Part shown: positions 32,385-40,378 of the stretch, one piece after another
Numbering within the stretch: position 1 is the stretch's first letter
How the letters are laid out: each line of letters begins with the position of its first letter
Assembly (NCBI GenBank): GCA_041498295.1
Contig: JBGQIB010000002.1
Coordinates: 15,423 to 79,422, forward strand
Source of the DNA: VGRW01 sp041498295
GTDB taxonomy: Bacteria; Myxococcota_A; UBA9160; SZUA-336
Direction of reading: 5' to 3'
Length of the DNA stretch: 64,000 nucleotides
Position numbers and translations under genes: made by a program
The notes under the pieces: model-generated
What the model was told of the DNA's origin: nothing
The model's database searches: none
Seen by the model: the letters and a program-made list of their open reading frames with translations, nothing else

Positions 32385-33341
32385 TCAGTCGCCGCGGGCG
32401 ACGAAAGCGGGGGTCGTGATGCGCGTGGGCACGCCGATGCGCTTCTGGCCGGCGCGCTCGACGAGCGCCCAGTCGATGCGCTTCGCCTGTTTGCCGGCGG
32501 CGCGCGTCACCAGCTCGCGCAGCCCCGTGGCCGGGCGCACGGCAGCGAGCTTGCCGTTCTCGTCGAGCTCGAGTGACTGGTCTTGGTCGGGATTCACTTC
32601 GAGGTAGAGCTCGCCCGCGATCCAGCCGAGCTTCACCGGCTCGTTCACGACGCGCACCGGCGTGCCGAGCGCGACGCTCGCGTAGAGCGCCGCGATGTCG
32701 TCCGGGTAGAGGCGAATGCAGCCACGGCTCGAGTGCCGCCCCACGCCGGCCGGCAAGTTCGTGCCGTGGATCAGATAGGACGGCCAGCCGAGATACAGCG
32801 CGTACTCGCCCAGCGGGTTCGCGGGCCCGGGCGGAATCGCGTTCGCCAAGGTCGGGTCGTCACGGTGGGCCGATTCGCCGGGCACCCAGGTGGGCTTTTC
32901 TTTCTTCGCCTTCACCATGGTGACACCGAGCGGTGTCGCGTAGCCGTCCTTCGCGATGCCGATCGGATAGGCGCGCGGGGCTCCGCCCTTCGCGAAGTAG
33001 TAAAGGTGCAGGTCGCCGGTGTTCACGACGATGCCCTCGCGCTTCCCGCTCGGCAGAAGGCGCGCCGCCGGCACGGTGAGCCGCCTCTCGCCCGGCAGCC
33101 AAGGGTCGACGCCGGGGTTCGCGGCGAGCAGCTCCACGTAGCCGACACCGAGCTCGGGCGCGAGATCGATCAGCGTGTCTTCCGCGCGTGTCTCGCGAAA
33201 CGAGAGCTTGCCGACCAGGTCGGGCGATGCGGGCGGGCGCTCGAGCAAGTAGTGCGGCGGCTCCGGCGCGCGCGCGCACGCCCAGACGAACAAGAGCACG
33301 AGCGCCGCGCTAGCGACGGATCTCGATCGGTGTTCCGTCAT
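32385..33341 (-). CDS. YkuD L,D-transpeptidase, lipoprotein with LysM-like region
   Basis: 318 residues. The N-terminal signal ends LVLLFVWAC (lipobox-like). A LysM-like stretch (ETRAEDTLIDLAPELGVGYV, LLAANPGVDPWLPGERRLTV) precedes the YkuD domain, whose active site is visible as SYLIHGTN and SRGCIRLYPDDI (catalytic Cys). Such enzymes make 3-3 peptidoglycan crosslinks or attach lipoproteins to peptidoglycan. This domain order resembles the E. coli ErfK/YbiS/YcfS group that anchors Braun lipoprotein. The gene overlaps the next YkuD gene by 32 bases and lies near an lpp-like gene. Confidence 0.92.
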   Translation of the reverse strand: MTEHRSRSVASAALVLLFVWACARAPEPPHYLLERPPASPDLVGKLSFRETRAEDTLIDLAPELGVGYVELLAANPGVDPWLPGERRLTVPAARLLPSGKREGIVVNTGDLHLYYFAKGGAPRAYPIGIAKDGYATPLGVTMVKAKKEKPTWVPGESAHRDDPTLANAIPPGPANPLGEYALYLGWPSYLIHGTNLPAGVGRHSSRGCIRLYPDDIAALYASVALGTPVRVVNEPVKLGWIAGELYLEVNPDQDQSLELDENGKLAAVRPATGLRELVTRAAGKQAKRIDWALVERAGQKRIGVPTRITTPAFVARGD

Positions 33342-33909
33342 CCACGAGCTCCCAGATCTCGTCCATCTCGTCGTCGCTCACGGCGATGCAGCCGTTCGTC
33401 CAGTCGTAGTCACTCTGCACGCCGCCTACCCAGTGCGCGCCGCTCGGCAGGCCGTGAATCATTACGCCGCTGCCCACATCCAGTCCCGCGCGGTGCGCGA
33501 ACTCGAGGTCGCGCTCGTTCGGATACGAGACGTGGATCGCGCGGTGGAACTTGCTGTCGTCGATTCGCCAGTCGAGCTGGTAGCGCCCCTCCGGCGTGCG
33601 CCCGTCGCCGTGGTTCCGCTTCGGCCCGCTCGGATTGCGCCCGAGCGCGACCTCGTATTCGCGCAGCACGTGGGCGCCCCGCAAGAGCAGCATGCGCCGC
33701 GCGCCTTTCAACACGAGGACGAAGTCCGCTTTGCCGAGCGGCTCCGCTTGCTTCTCGGTTGGCTCAGGCGCGGCCAGGTCGCCCGCGCGGACCGAATCTG
33801 ATTCGGCGCTACTTGTGGAGCGAGCGCTGGAAGATTCGGTCGCTTTTCTCGCTGGCTTTGCGCGCTTCCTCCGCGGCGGCGTCGGCGGCCGCGCGGGCGG
33901 CGGCGGCAT
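33310..33909 (-). CDS. Second YkuD L,D-transpeptidase, start uncertain
   Basis: The YkuD domain runs from KADFVLVLKGARRMLLLRGA through HGDGRTPEGRYQLDWRI to GVMIHGLPSG and TNGCIAVSDDEM (catalytic Cys). No ATG, GTG or TTG occurs in frame between the upstream lipoprotein stop (33809) and the domain. The nearest in-frame ATGs (33909, 33936) lie inside the lipoprotein gene in another frame and give an Arg/Pro-rich leader without a signal peptide. Either it initiates there, uses a rare start, or is joined to the lipoprotein by a frameshift. Function is presumably as for the neighbour. Confidence 0.75.
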   Translation of the reverse strand: MPPPPARPPTPPRRKRAKPARKATESSSARSTSSAESDSVRAGDLAAPEPTEKQAEPLGKADFVLVLKGARRMLLLRGAHVLREYEVALGRNPSGPKRNHGDGRTPEGRYQLDWRIDDSKFHRAIHVSYPNERDLEFAHRAGLDVGSGVMIHGLPSGAHWVGGVQSDYDWTNGCIAVSDDEMDEIWELVDDGTPIEIRR

Positions 33910-34075
33910 CCGCGGCCGCTGCCGTTGCCTTCGCATTCGCCTCGTTCGCGACGCGAAGCGCTTCCTTGGACTCGCTGCGCGCGGCGTCAATGTCTCCGCT
34001 CGTGGCGCAGCCCGAAGCCACGAGACCCAAAATCAGGGACGCCGTCACGACGCCCTTCGCTGCCCACCGATTCAT
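33809..34075 (-). CDS. Braun/OprI-type outer-membrane lipoprotein ending in Lys
   Basis: 88 residues from ATG 34075, with GAAGGAG 5 bases upstream. The signal peptide ends LVASGC (lipobox, Cys near residue 23). The mature part is an alanine-zipper coiled coil (heptads such as ALRVANEANAKATAAAADA) much like Pseudomonas OprI and E. coli Lpp. The last residues are QRSLHK: a C-terminal lysine, the residue through which Lpp is bonded to meso-diaminopimelate by L,D-transpeptidases. Two such transpeptidases follow directly. It is predicted to tether the outer membrane to peptidoglycan. Confidence 0.85.
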   Translation of the reverse strand: MNRWAAKGVVTASLILGLVASGCATSGDIDAARSESKEALRVANEANAKATAAAADAAAARAAADAAAEEARKASEKSDRIFQRSLHK

Positions 34076-34191
34076 GCGAACTCCTTCTTCCACGGGCGAC
34101 GCTACGGAATCGCAGCGCGTTCACTCTGTGACCGGGCGCACTCTATCGCAGGAGTTGACGCGAAAGCTGGGCGAGGCTCCAATTCCCCGGC

Positions 34192-34719
34192 ATGAAATCG
34201 CCCTCGCCCTCCGTGCTGCTGGTCTGCGGAAGTCCGAACGACCTCGACCTCGTGCTCGATTGCGAGGATGCCCTCGGCGAGCTCGAGATCGGCTCGCTGG
34301 TGCGCGTGCTCTCCTCGCACCGCACGCCGGACGAAGCGGCCGACGCGGTGAAGAACGCCGAGAAGGAGGGCTTCCGGGTCGTGATCGCGTTCGCGGGAAT
34401 GTCCGCGGCGCTTGCCGGCGTGTCCGCCGCGCACACCTTGTTGCCCGTGATCGGCGTGCCGGTCGCCGGCGGCGCGCTCGGCGGCATCGACGCCGCGCTC
34501 GCGACCCTGCAGATGCCGCCGGGCACGCCGGTCGCCGCGGTCGCGGTGAACGGCGCGCGCAACGCGGCGCTGCTCGCGGCCCGCATGCTCGCGCTCTCCG
34601 ACACCGAACTGCGTCAGCGCCTTGCGCGCCGCGCGGCCGAGGACAAGCAGCGCTACGCGCCCGAGGCGATCGAAGCCGAGCTCGCGAAGCGGCGCAAGGC
34701 GCGGAAGAAGAAGCCGTAG
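34192..34719 (+). CDS. purE: PurE-family N5-CAIR mutase/AIR carboxylase
   Basis: 175 residues. PurE makes 4-carboxy-AIR in purine synthesis. GSPNDLDLVLD stands for the usual GSxSDW nucleotide motif, SSHRTPDEAAD for SAHRTP, and AFAGMSAALAGVSAAHTLLP for the conserved AGxAAHLPG region. Leu and Val replace several usual residues, so it may be a divergent or class II-like form. A basic C-terminal tail (AKRRKARKKKP) is extra. It converges with lysA. No purK is adjacent. Confidence 0.78.
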   Translation: MKSPSPSVLLVCGSPNDLDLVLDCEDALGELEIGSLVRVLSSHRTPDEAADAVKNAEKEGFRVVIAFAGMSAALAGVSAAHTLLPVIGVPVAGGALGGIDAALATLQMPPGTPVAAVAVNGARNAALLAARMLALSDTELRQRLARRAAEDKQRYAPEAIEAELAKRRKARKKKP

Positions 34720-34726
34720 CGCCGTT

Positions 34727-35968
34727 TCACACGTCTTCGAGGTCGAGCAGCTCGTCGATCGTCTGGCGGCGGCGGATCTCGCGCACGTGGCCGCCGTCGA
34801 GTAGCAGCTCGGGCAGATGCGGGCGCGAGTTGTAGTTGCTGGCCTGCGACGCCGCGTAGGCGCCCGCGTCGTGCAGGACGACGAAGTCAGCCACGGCTGC
34901 GGCGGGCAGATCGCGAGTCACGACGACGCCGCCCTCTTCCTGCGTGAACACGTCCCCCGACTCACAGAGCGGTCCCGCGACGACGGTGGGCTCGAGCGCG
35001 CCGCTCGCCATTTCGCCACGCGCGCGCACGACGGAGATCTCGTGGTAGCTGCCGTACATCGCCGGGCGCATCAGGTCGTTGAAGCCGGCGTCGACCAGCA
35101 GGAAGCGCGTGCCGTCCATGCGCTTCGCCGCGAGCACGCTCGACACGAGCACGCCCGACTCTGCGACGAGGAAGCGCCCGGGCTCGATCTCGAGTGACAC
35201 GCGGTGACCGAGCGCGGCCTCGATCTCGCGCCGCGCCCCGTGCCACAGGGAGTGCAGCGCGGCCGTGTCGAACTGCGGCTCGCCGGGACGATACGGGATC
35301 GGCAGGCCGCCGCCACCGGAGATCGCGCGCAGGTCGAGACCGAGCGCGCGCACCTGCGCGACCATCGCGTCGCACACGCGCCGCAGGTGCTCGAAGTCCG
35401 CGCCCGAGCCGATGTGCATGTGCAGCCCGACCAGGTCGAGCCGGTATTTCTCGACGAGCCGCAACGCCTCGTCGAGATTCGCATGCCAAATGCCGTGCTT
35501 GCTCCACGGGCCGCCGGTGTTCGTCTTGCGGCTATGGCCGTGACCGAAGCCCGGGTTCACGCGCAGCCAGACGCGGTGCCCGGCCTTGCGTTGCCCGACC
35601 TGCTCGAGCATGTCGGCCGAGCCCGCGTTCACCGGCACGTCGAGCGCGATGACACGGTCCAGTGTCGCCGCATCGATGACGTCGGCGGTGAACACGACTC
35701 CGGCCGGCTGGCCGGCGCCCGTGTAGCCCGCGCGCAGCGCGCGTTCGAGCTCTCCCCCCGAGACCGCGTCGACGAGCGCGCCTTCCGCCTTCATCAGGCG
35801 CAGCACGTGGATGTTCGAGAGCGCCTTCTGCGCGAAGCGAATCACGTCGAAGGCGCGCAGCTTCGCGAGCTGCGCGCGGATCACGGCCGCGTCGTACAGG
35901 AAGAACGGCGTTCCGTACTCGCGCGCGAGCCGGACGCAGAGCTCGGGGTCGATGCGCTTCTCGGTCAT
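34727..35968 (-). CDS. lysA: Diaminopimelate decarboxylase, E. coli type
   Basis: 413 residues, PLP-dependent. It decarboxylates meso-diaminopimelate to lysine. The PLP lysine is in VIRFAQKALSNIHVLRLM, and RVNPGFGHGHSRKTNTGG, GLHMHIGSGADFEHL, LEIEPGRFLVAESGVL, LVDAGFNDLMRPAMYGSYH and GPLCESGDVFTQEEGG follow. These segments are close to E. coli LysA, a subgroup distinct from the more common bacterial form, which may indicate transfer. The stop lies 7 bases from the convergent PurE gene. Confidence 0.97.
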   Translation of the reverse strand: MTEKRIDPELCVRLAREYGTPFFLYDAAVIRAQLAKLRAFDVIRFAQKALSNIHVLRLMKAEGALVDAVSGGELERALRAGYTGAGQPAGVVFTADVIDAATLDRVIALDVPVNAGSADMLEQVGQRKAGHRVWLRVNPGFGHGHSRKTNTGGPWSKHGIWHANLDEALRLVEKYRLDLVGLHMHIGSGADFEHLRRVCDAMVAQVRALGLDLRAISGGGGLPIPYRPGEPQFDTAALHSLWHGARREIEAALGHRVSLEIEPGRFLVAESGVLVSSVLAAKRMDGTRFLLVDAGFNDLMRPAMYGSYHEISVVRARGEMASGALEPTVVAGPLCESGDVFTQEEGGVVVTRDLPAAAVADFVVLHDAGAYAASQASNYNSRPHLPELLLDGGHVREIRRRQTIDELLDLEDV

Positions 35969-36071
35969 GCAGCGCCATTCTACAAATTCGCCGCGTTCGC
36001 GACGCCTCCACGGCGCCGGCCGCGCCGCGCCTGGTACACGGCTTGCTTCTCAGTCCGCCGGAGGCCCGGAG

Positions 36072-36596
36072 ATGAAGCCACTCGTCCTTGCAGCGGTGAT
36101 CTTGCTCGGTTTCGCGGCGTGCGCGCACGACGCCACCCAGGAGGAGACCGAGGGCGACTTCGCGCAGAACGCGGCCAGCGTCGGCATGCTCGAGGGGCAA
36201 CTCGCGGCCGGCGCGCTCAGTCACGCGGTCCGCGAGGACGTGCGCGAGTTCGCGTACGGCATGATCGACGACCACCGGCGAGCCTACCGCGGGCTGGAGA
36301 AGGCCGCGGAGCAGGCGGGCCTCGAGCTGCCCAACGGCATGATCTTGGAGCACCAAGAGGCCTACATCCGCCTCACGGCTCTGCGCGGCGAAGAGTTCGA
36401 CCGCGCCTACCTGCAGGCCACGATCGAGGCGCAAGAGCAGGCGATTGCCGCGTGCAAGACCGAGGTCGCGCGCTCGCACTCCGACGTCGGGAAGTGGGCC
36501 GCGGAGACGTTGCCGACCCTCGAGAAACACCTGGCGCGCGCGCGCGACCTGGCCGCGCGCGCAGCCACGGTCGCTTCGACGCTGCCCGAGCGCTGA
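36072..36596 (+). CDS. DUF4142-type exported lipoprotein
   Basis: 174 residues from ATG 36072, preceded by CGGAG. The signal peptide ends LLGFAAC (lipobox). The mature part is an all-helical four-helix-bundle domain: FAQNAASVGMLEGQLAAGAL, VREFAYGMIDDHRRAYRGLE, EEFDRAYLQATIEAQEQAIA, KWAAETLPTLEKHLARARDL. This pattern is that of the DUF4142 (predicted outer membrane) family, of unknown function. Confidence 0.82.
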   Translation: MKPLVLAAVILLGFAACAHDATQEETEGDFAQNAASVGMLEGQLAAGALSHAVREDVREFAYGMIDDHRRAYRGLEKAAEQAGLELPNGMILEHQEAYIRLTALRGEEFDRAYLQATIEAQEQAIAACKTEVARSHSDVGKWAAETLPTLEKHLARARDLAARAATVASTLPER

Positions 36597-36632
36597 CTCG
36601 CTCGCGAACCGGCGCGGTGTCATGATGGCGCC

Positions 36633-37955
36633 GTGATGCCCGGCCCCACCGTCGCCGAACTCGACCGCGCCAGCTGGCTGCATCCGTTCAGCTCGCTCGC
36701 CGACCAGGCCACGCGCGATCCGCTCGTGATCACGGAAGCGCGCGGCACGCGTGTGCGCGATGCGTCGGGGCGCGAATACCTCGACGCGATGGCGGGCCTG
36801 TGGTGCGTGAACGCCGGCTTCGGCCGGCACGAGATCGCGGAAGCGATGGCCGAGCAAGCGGGCCGGCTCCCGTACTACCACGGATTCGCGGGCGCGGTGA
36901 ACGAGCCCGCAGTGCGACTCGCCGCGAAGCTACTCGAGCTCGCGCCCGTGCCGATGGCGCGCGTGTTCTTCGCGAGCTCCGGCTCGGAGGCGAACGACAC
37001 GCAGATCAAGCTGATCTGGCACTACAACAACCTGCGCGGGAAGCCAGCGAAGAAGAAGCTGCTCGCGCGGCGGCGGGGCTATCACGGCTCGACCGTGGCG
37101 GCCGCATCTCTCACGGGTCTCCCGTACGTGCACGCCGGTTTCGATCTTCCACTCGCCGGCTTCTCGCACGTGTCACCCGCCCATTGGCCGAGCGAGGCAC
37201 TCCGCGGTGAGAGCGAGGCTGCGTACGCGGAGCGACTCGCGCGCGAGCTCGAAGAGACGATCCTGCGCGAGGGACCGGATACCGTGGCCGGCTTCTTTGC
37301 CGAGCCAGTGATGGGCGCGGGGGGCGTGCTGGTCCCGCCGGCGACTTACTTCGCGAAGATCCAACCCGTGCTGCGGCGCCACGATGTGCTGCTGGTCGCC
37401 GACGAAGTGATCTGCGGCTTCGGCCGGACCGGGCGCTGGTTCGGCTCGCAGCGCTTCGGCATCGCGCCGGATCTGGTCACGGTCGCGAAGGGACTCACCA
37501 GCGGCTACGCGCCGCTGTCTGCCTGTCTCGTCTCGGAACCGATCGTCGAGGTGTTGCGCGCGGCGTCGCGCGACGTCGGCGCGTTCAATCACGGCTACAC
37601 GTACTCGGGTCACCCGGTCGCGGCCGCCGCGGCGCTCGCGAACCTCGCGATCTTCGAGCGCGAGCGGCTCGTCGAGCGCGCGGATCGCATCGGCGCGCTG
37701 CTGCAGCGGCGGCTCCGCGAGACCTGCGCCGCGCACCCGAAGGTTCGCGACGTGCGCGGCGTCGGCATGATCGCGGCAGTCGAGCCGCGCGATCCCGACG
37801 ACGCGAAGCGCTTGCAGGCGCTGCTCTTCGCCGACGGCGTGCTCACGCGCGCGGTCGGCGGAGCCGTGGCGATGTCGCCGCCGCTGATCCTCGACGAGGC
37901 CGAGGTCGACGAGCTCGTCGGCGCGCTGCAGCGCGCGCTCGAGAAGCTGGCCTAG
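36633..37955 (+). CDS. Class III aminotransferase (omega-transaminase)
   Basis: 440 residues, PLP-dependent. LDAMAGLWCVNAGFG and FFASSGSEANDTQIKLIWHY are N-terminal landmarks. The PLP Asp is in LLVADEVICGFGRTG, and the Schiff-base Lys is in LVTVAKGLTSGYAPL. The substrate loop GAFNHGYTYSGHPVAAAAAL completes the active site. The sequence fits omega-amino acid:pyruvate or polyamine aminotransferases. The start could be GTG 36633 or ATG 36636. The questin-oxidase-like gene follows 8 bases downstream and may be co-transcribed. Confidence 0.92.
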   Translation: MMPGPTVAELDRASWLHPFSSLADQATRDPLVITEARGTRVRDASGREYLDAMAGLWCVNAGFGRHEIAEAMAEQAGRLPYYHGFAGAVNEPAVRLAAKLLELAPVPMARVFFASSGSEANDTQIKLIWHYNNLRGKPAKKKLLARRRGYHGSTVAAASLTGLPYVHAGFDLPLAGFSHVSPAHWPSEALRGESEAAYAERLARELEETILREGPDTVAGFFAEPVMGAGGVLVPPATYFAKIQPVLRRHDVLLVADEVICGFGRTGRWFGSQRFGIAPDLVTVAKGLTSGYAPLSACLVSEPIVEVLRAASRDVGAFNHGYTYSGHPVAAAAALANLAIFERERLVERADRIGALLQRRLRETCAAHPKVRDVRGVGMIAAVEPRDPDDAKRLQALLFADGVLTRAVGGAVAMSPPLILDEAEVDELVGALQRALEKLA

Positions 37956-37963
37956 CGCGCGCC

Positions 37964-39121
37964 ATGAAGCCCGCATACGAGTCACTCGACGAGGTCCTCG
38001 AAACGCTCGCGCCCTTCGGCCCCGACCTGCGCAACGGGAACACGAGTCACGCGCCCATGGCGGTCGAGGCGCTGTGCGCGCTCGGCCGAGACGATGCCGT
38101 GGTCCCCTGGCTCGATCGCTACCGCGCGGAGCTGTTGCCAATGCCGGCGCGGCGCGAGCGGATCAGCGCCGAGAACTGGCGCGGCGCGCTCGCGCGCCCC
38201 GAGCGCGCCGGTGACTGGAGCGCGTTCTTCGCGGAGGAGCTACTCGGCGCGGCCTGGCGCGAGGTGCTCGACCGCTGGATCGGCCGGCTCGCTCCCGCCC
38301 TCTGCGCTTCGGCCACGCACGGCGTGATTCGCGTGGGTCACGCGGTGCGCGCGCTCGCGCTCGCGGAGTCATCCGCGCGCCTCCGCGAGCTCGCCGACGC
38401 GCTCGCGTCTTGGGCGTTCGCCTATCAGGAGCTGCCGACGGCGGCGCGCTCGGACGGCGGCACCCAGTCTGATGGACGGGCGCTGGCTGCGCGGTCCGAT
38501 GAACGCGCGCTGGCTGCGCGGTCCGATGAACGCGCGCTGGCTGCGCGGTCCGATGAACGCGCGCTGGCTGCGCGCTTAGCCATTCATCAGGTGCCGATCG
38601 TCCCGAAGGAGCGGCGGCGCTTCTCGGGCACGATCGTATCGTCGCTCGAAGCGCTCGACCAATTCCCCGAGTTCGCACCCGCGATCGACTTGCTCGAGAT
38701 CGGCGCCGATCCCGCCGCGCAGCTCGCCGAGCTGACCCAAGTATTCGCGCGCGTCTACGTCGCGAACGCGCACGACACACTGACCTCGATCGTCTTCATC
38801 CACGGCATCACGAGCGCGACGGCTCTGGGTCACCTGCTCCCGCACCTCTCGCCCTCGAATCAGCGCGCCGGAATGCGCTTCGCGTGGCAGGCCGGCGCCG
38901 CGTTGTACGCGGCGTTCGGCACCCTCCCCGAACCCGCGCGCGAGGTCGAGCCTCCGCGCGATTCACCCGCCACGCTCGTGGAGCGCGCCGTCGCGCACGG
39001 CGACGAGCACGCGATCAAGCTCGCCGAGGCCTGTCTCGCGCGGAACGCGATCCGGCCCGATCCGGCCTATCTCGCCGCGATCGAGAGCGCGCTGCAGCTC
39101 CTGCCGCCCGCCCACCACTGA
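37964..39121 (+). CDS. Questin-oxidase-like (DUF4243) protein with internal repeats
   Basis: 385 residues. NTSHAPMAVEALCALGRDDA, RISAENWRGALARPE, ATHGVIRVGHAVRALA and SIVFIHGITSATALGHLLPHL match the questin oxidase/DUF4243 family, which in fungi performs Baeyer-Villiger-type ring cleavage of anthraquinones. Conserved His residues suggest a metal or cofactor site. At about residues 170-205 an insertion of 9-residue repeats (RALAARSDE) splits the domain at a presumed surface loop. It follows an aminotransferase. The substrate is unknown. Confidence 0.75.
   Translation: MKPAYESLDEVLETLAPFGPDLRNGNTSHAPMAVEALCALGRDDAVVPWLDRYRAELLPMPARRERISAENWRGALARPERAGDWSAFFAEELLGAAWREVLDRWIGRLAPALCASATHGVIRVGHAVRALALAESSARLRELADALASWAFAYQELPTAARSDGGTQSDGRALAARSDERALAARSDERALAARSDERALAARLAIHQVPIVPKERRRFSGTIVSSLEALDQFPEFAPAIDLLEIGADPAAQLAELTQVFARVYVANAHDTLTSIVFIHGITSATALGHLLPHLSPSNQRAGMRFAWQAGAALYAAFGTLPEPAREVEPPRDSPATLVERAVAHGDEHAIKLAEACLARNAIRPDPAYLAAIESALQLLPPAHH
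38478..38575 (+). repeat. In-frame 27-bp tandem repeat
   Basis: A 27-base unit (core CGCTGGCTGCGCGGTCCGAT) is repeated about 3.6 times almost without change and keeps the reading frame, encoding repeats of RALAARSDE. Near-identity of the copies implies recent expansion by slippage or unequal crossing-over. A degenerate half-copy (QSDGRALAARSD) stands at the 5' end and looks like the seed. Confidence 0.9.
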
Positions 39122-39145
39122 CTCGTTCGGTGATACAATCGGCCG

Positions 39146-40331
39146 GTGAGACTGCCTTCCCTGGTTGCGATCGGCCTCCTCTCACTCGCGGGCTTTGCGC
39201 GGGCCCAGGGCACCGAGCCGAGCGCGCCGACCTGCGCGGTGGCGCGCGACCCGCAGTGGATCTCGCCCGCGGGCGTCCTGCACGTGCTCGATGGTGCAGG
39301 GTCGGCCATACCGCGCCGGAGTCTCTCCACGGGAGCGGCCATTGCTCCCCTCGCGATCGGCCGCGGCGCACTGGCCTTCGCGTACTTCCCGGCGCGCGAC
39401 GCGCTTGTGATCGAGCACTCGGATCCGCCGCGCCTGAGCCTGCGGCCGCTCTCGCCGCGCGCACCTGAGCAGCCCTTCGCTGCGCTCTAGGGTGCGCCCT
39501 GCGGGCTGGCCGCGACCAACGAATATGTCATCGCCTGCGTCGATCACAATCACTATGTCGTCTTCAACTCGACGGGAAGTCTAGTCAGCGAGGCCGACGT
39601 CGGGGGCGTGTCGGCGACGACTCACAGCTGGGACGGCATGGCGTGGGACGGTGAGACACGCACGCTGTACGCAACGCGAACCCAGGGGACGTTTCTCGGC
39701 GCGATCGCCCTGCCCGTCACACCCCAACGAGTCGGTCGACAGTGACTCCGACCGCGTCTGCGACGAGAGCGACGCATTCCCGTTCGATCCCCTCGAGAAG
39801 AGCGACACCGACGGCGACCAGATCGGCGACGTCGGCGACGCGTTCCCCGCCGACGCGTCGCAATCGATCCAGCCATTCGGCCAACCGATCGGGACAATCG
39901 CCATCGCGGTCACGCGACGCGCCAGACTCTCTGGGTTCGCGCCCGGCGCGGTCGCTTCTTCGCAGTTCCTGACGCTCTTCGACGACGACCGCTTCAAGAT
40001 GTGCGCCGTTCCGAACTGCGTCACCGGAACCTTCGCATTCGCACGCGGGAACAAGCTCGCGCTCCACCTCGACATCGCGTCGCTCAGTCAGCTCGAACGC
40101 GAGTTTTCGGCCGAGGCCGCGGAGATCGTCGCGAACGACGACGCAGATCCGCCCTCGCCCGCGCTGACCTTCTACCCGAAGTCCGTCTCCTTCGACGGAG
40201 TCGCGAAGCTGACGAAGAAGGGGGGCACTCTGGCCCTGCGCGTCCGCTTCGGATTCAAGCGCGCCACGCGCGGAGCGCGCGGCTCATTGGGTGCCTTCGT
40301 GTACCGCGCGAAGGGCACACCGGCGCAGTGA
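39146..40331 (+). pseudogene. Broken exported protein with thrombospondin-type-3-like repeats
   Basis: The frame starts with a signal peptide (MRLPSLVAIGLLSLAGFARA). It meets an in-frame TAG at 39488-39490, then continues sensibly in the same frame (GAPCGLAATNEYVIACVDHN, then SWDGMAWDGETRTLYATRTQ) to about 39715. A frameshift follows, after which DSDSDRVCDESDAFPFDPLE and SDTDGDQIGDVGDAFP (calcium-binding TSP3-type repeats) and a C-terminal beta-rich region run to 40331. Two lesions in one gene argue for decay. The intact protein would have been secreted and calcium-binding. Confidence 0.75.
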
Positions 40332-40378
40332 GCGCCCTTCCCCGTTCGGGGACCGAATCGGCGCGCGAGCAGCCCGAC

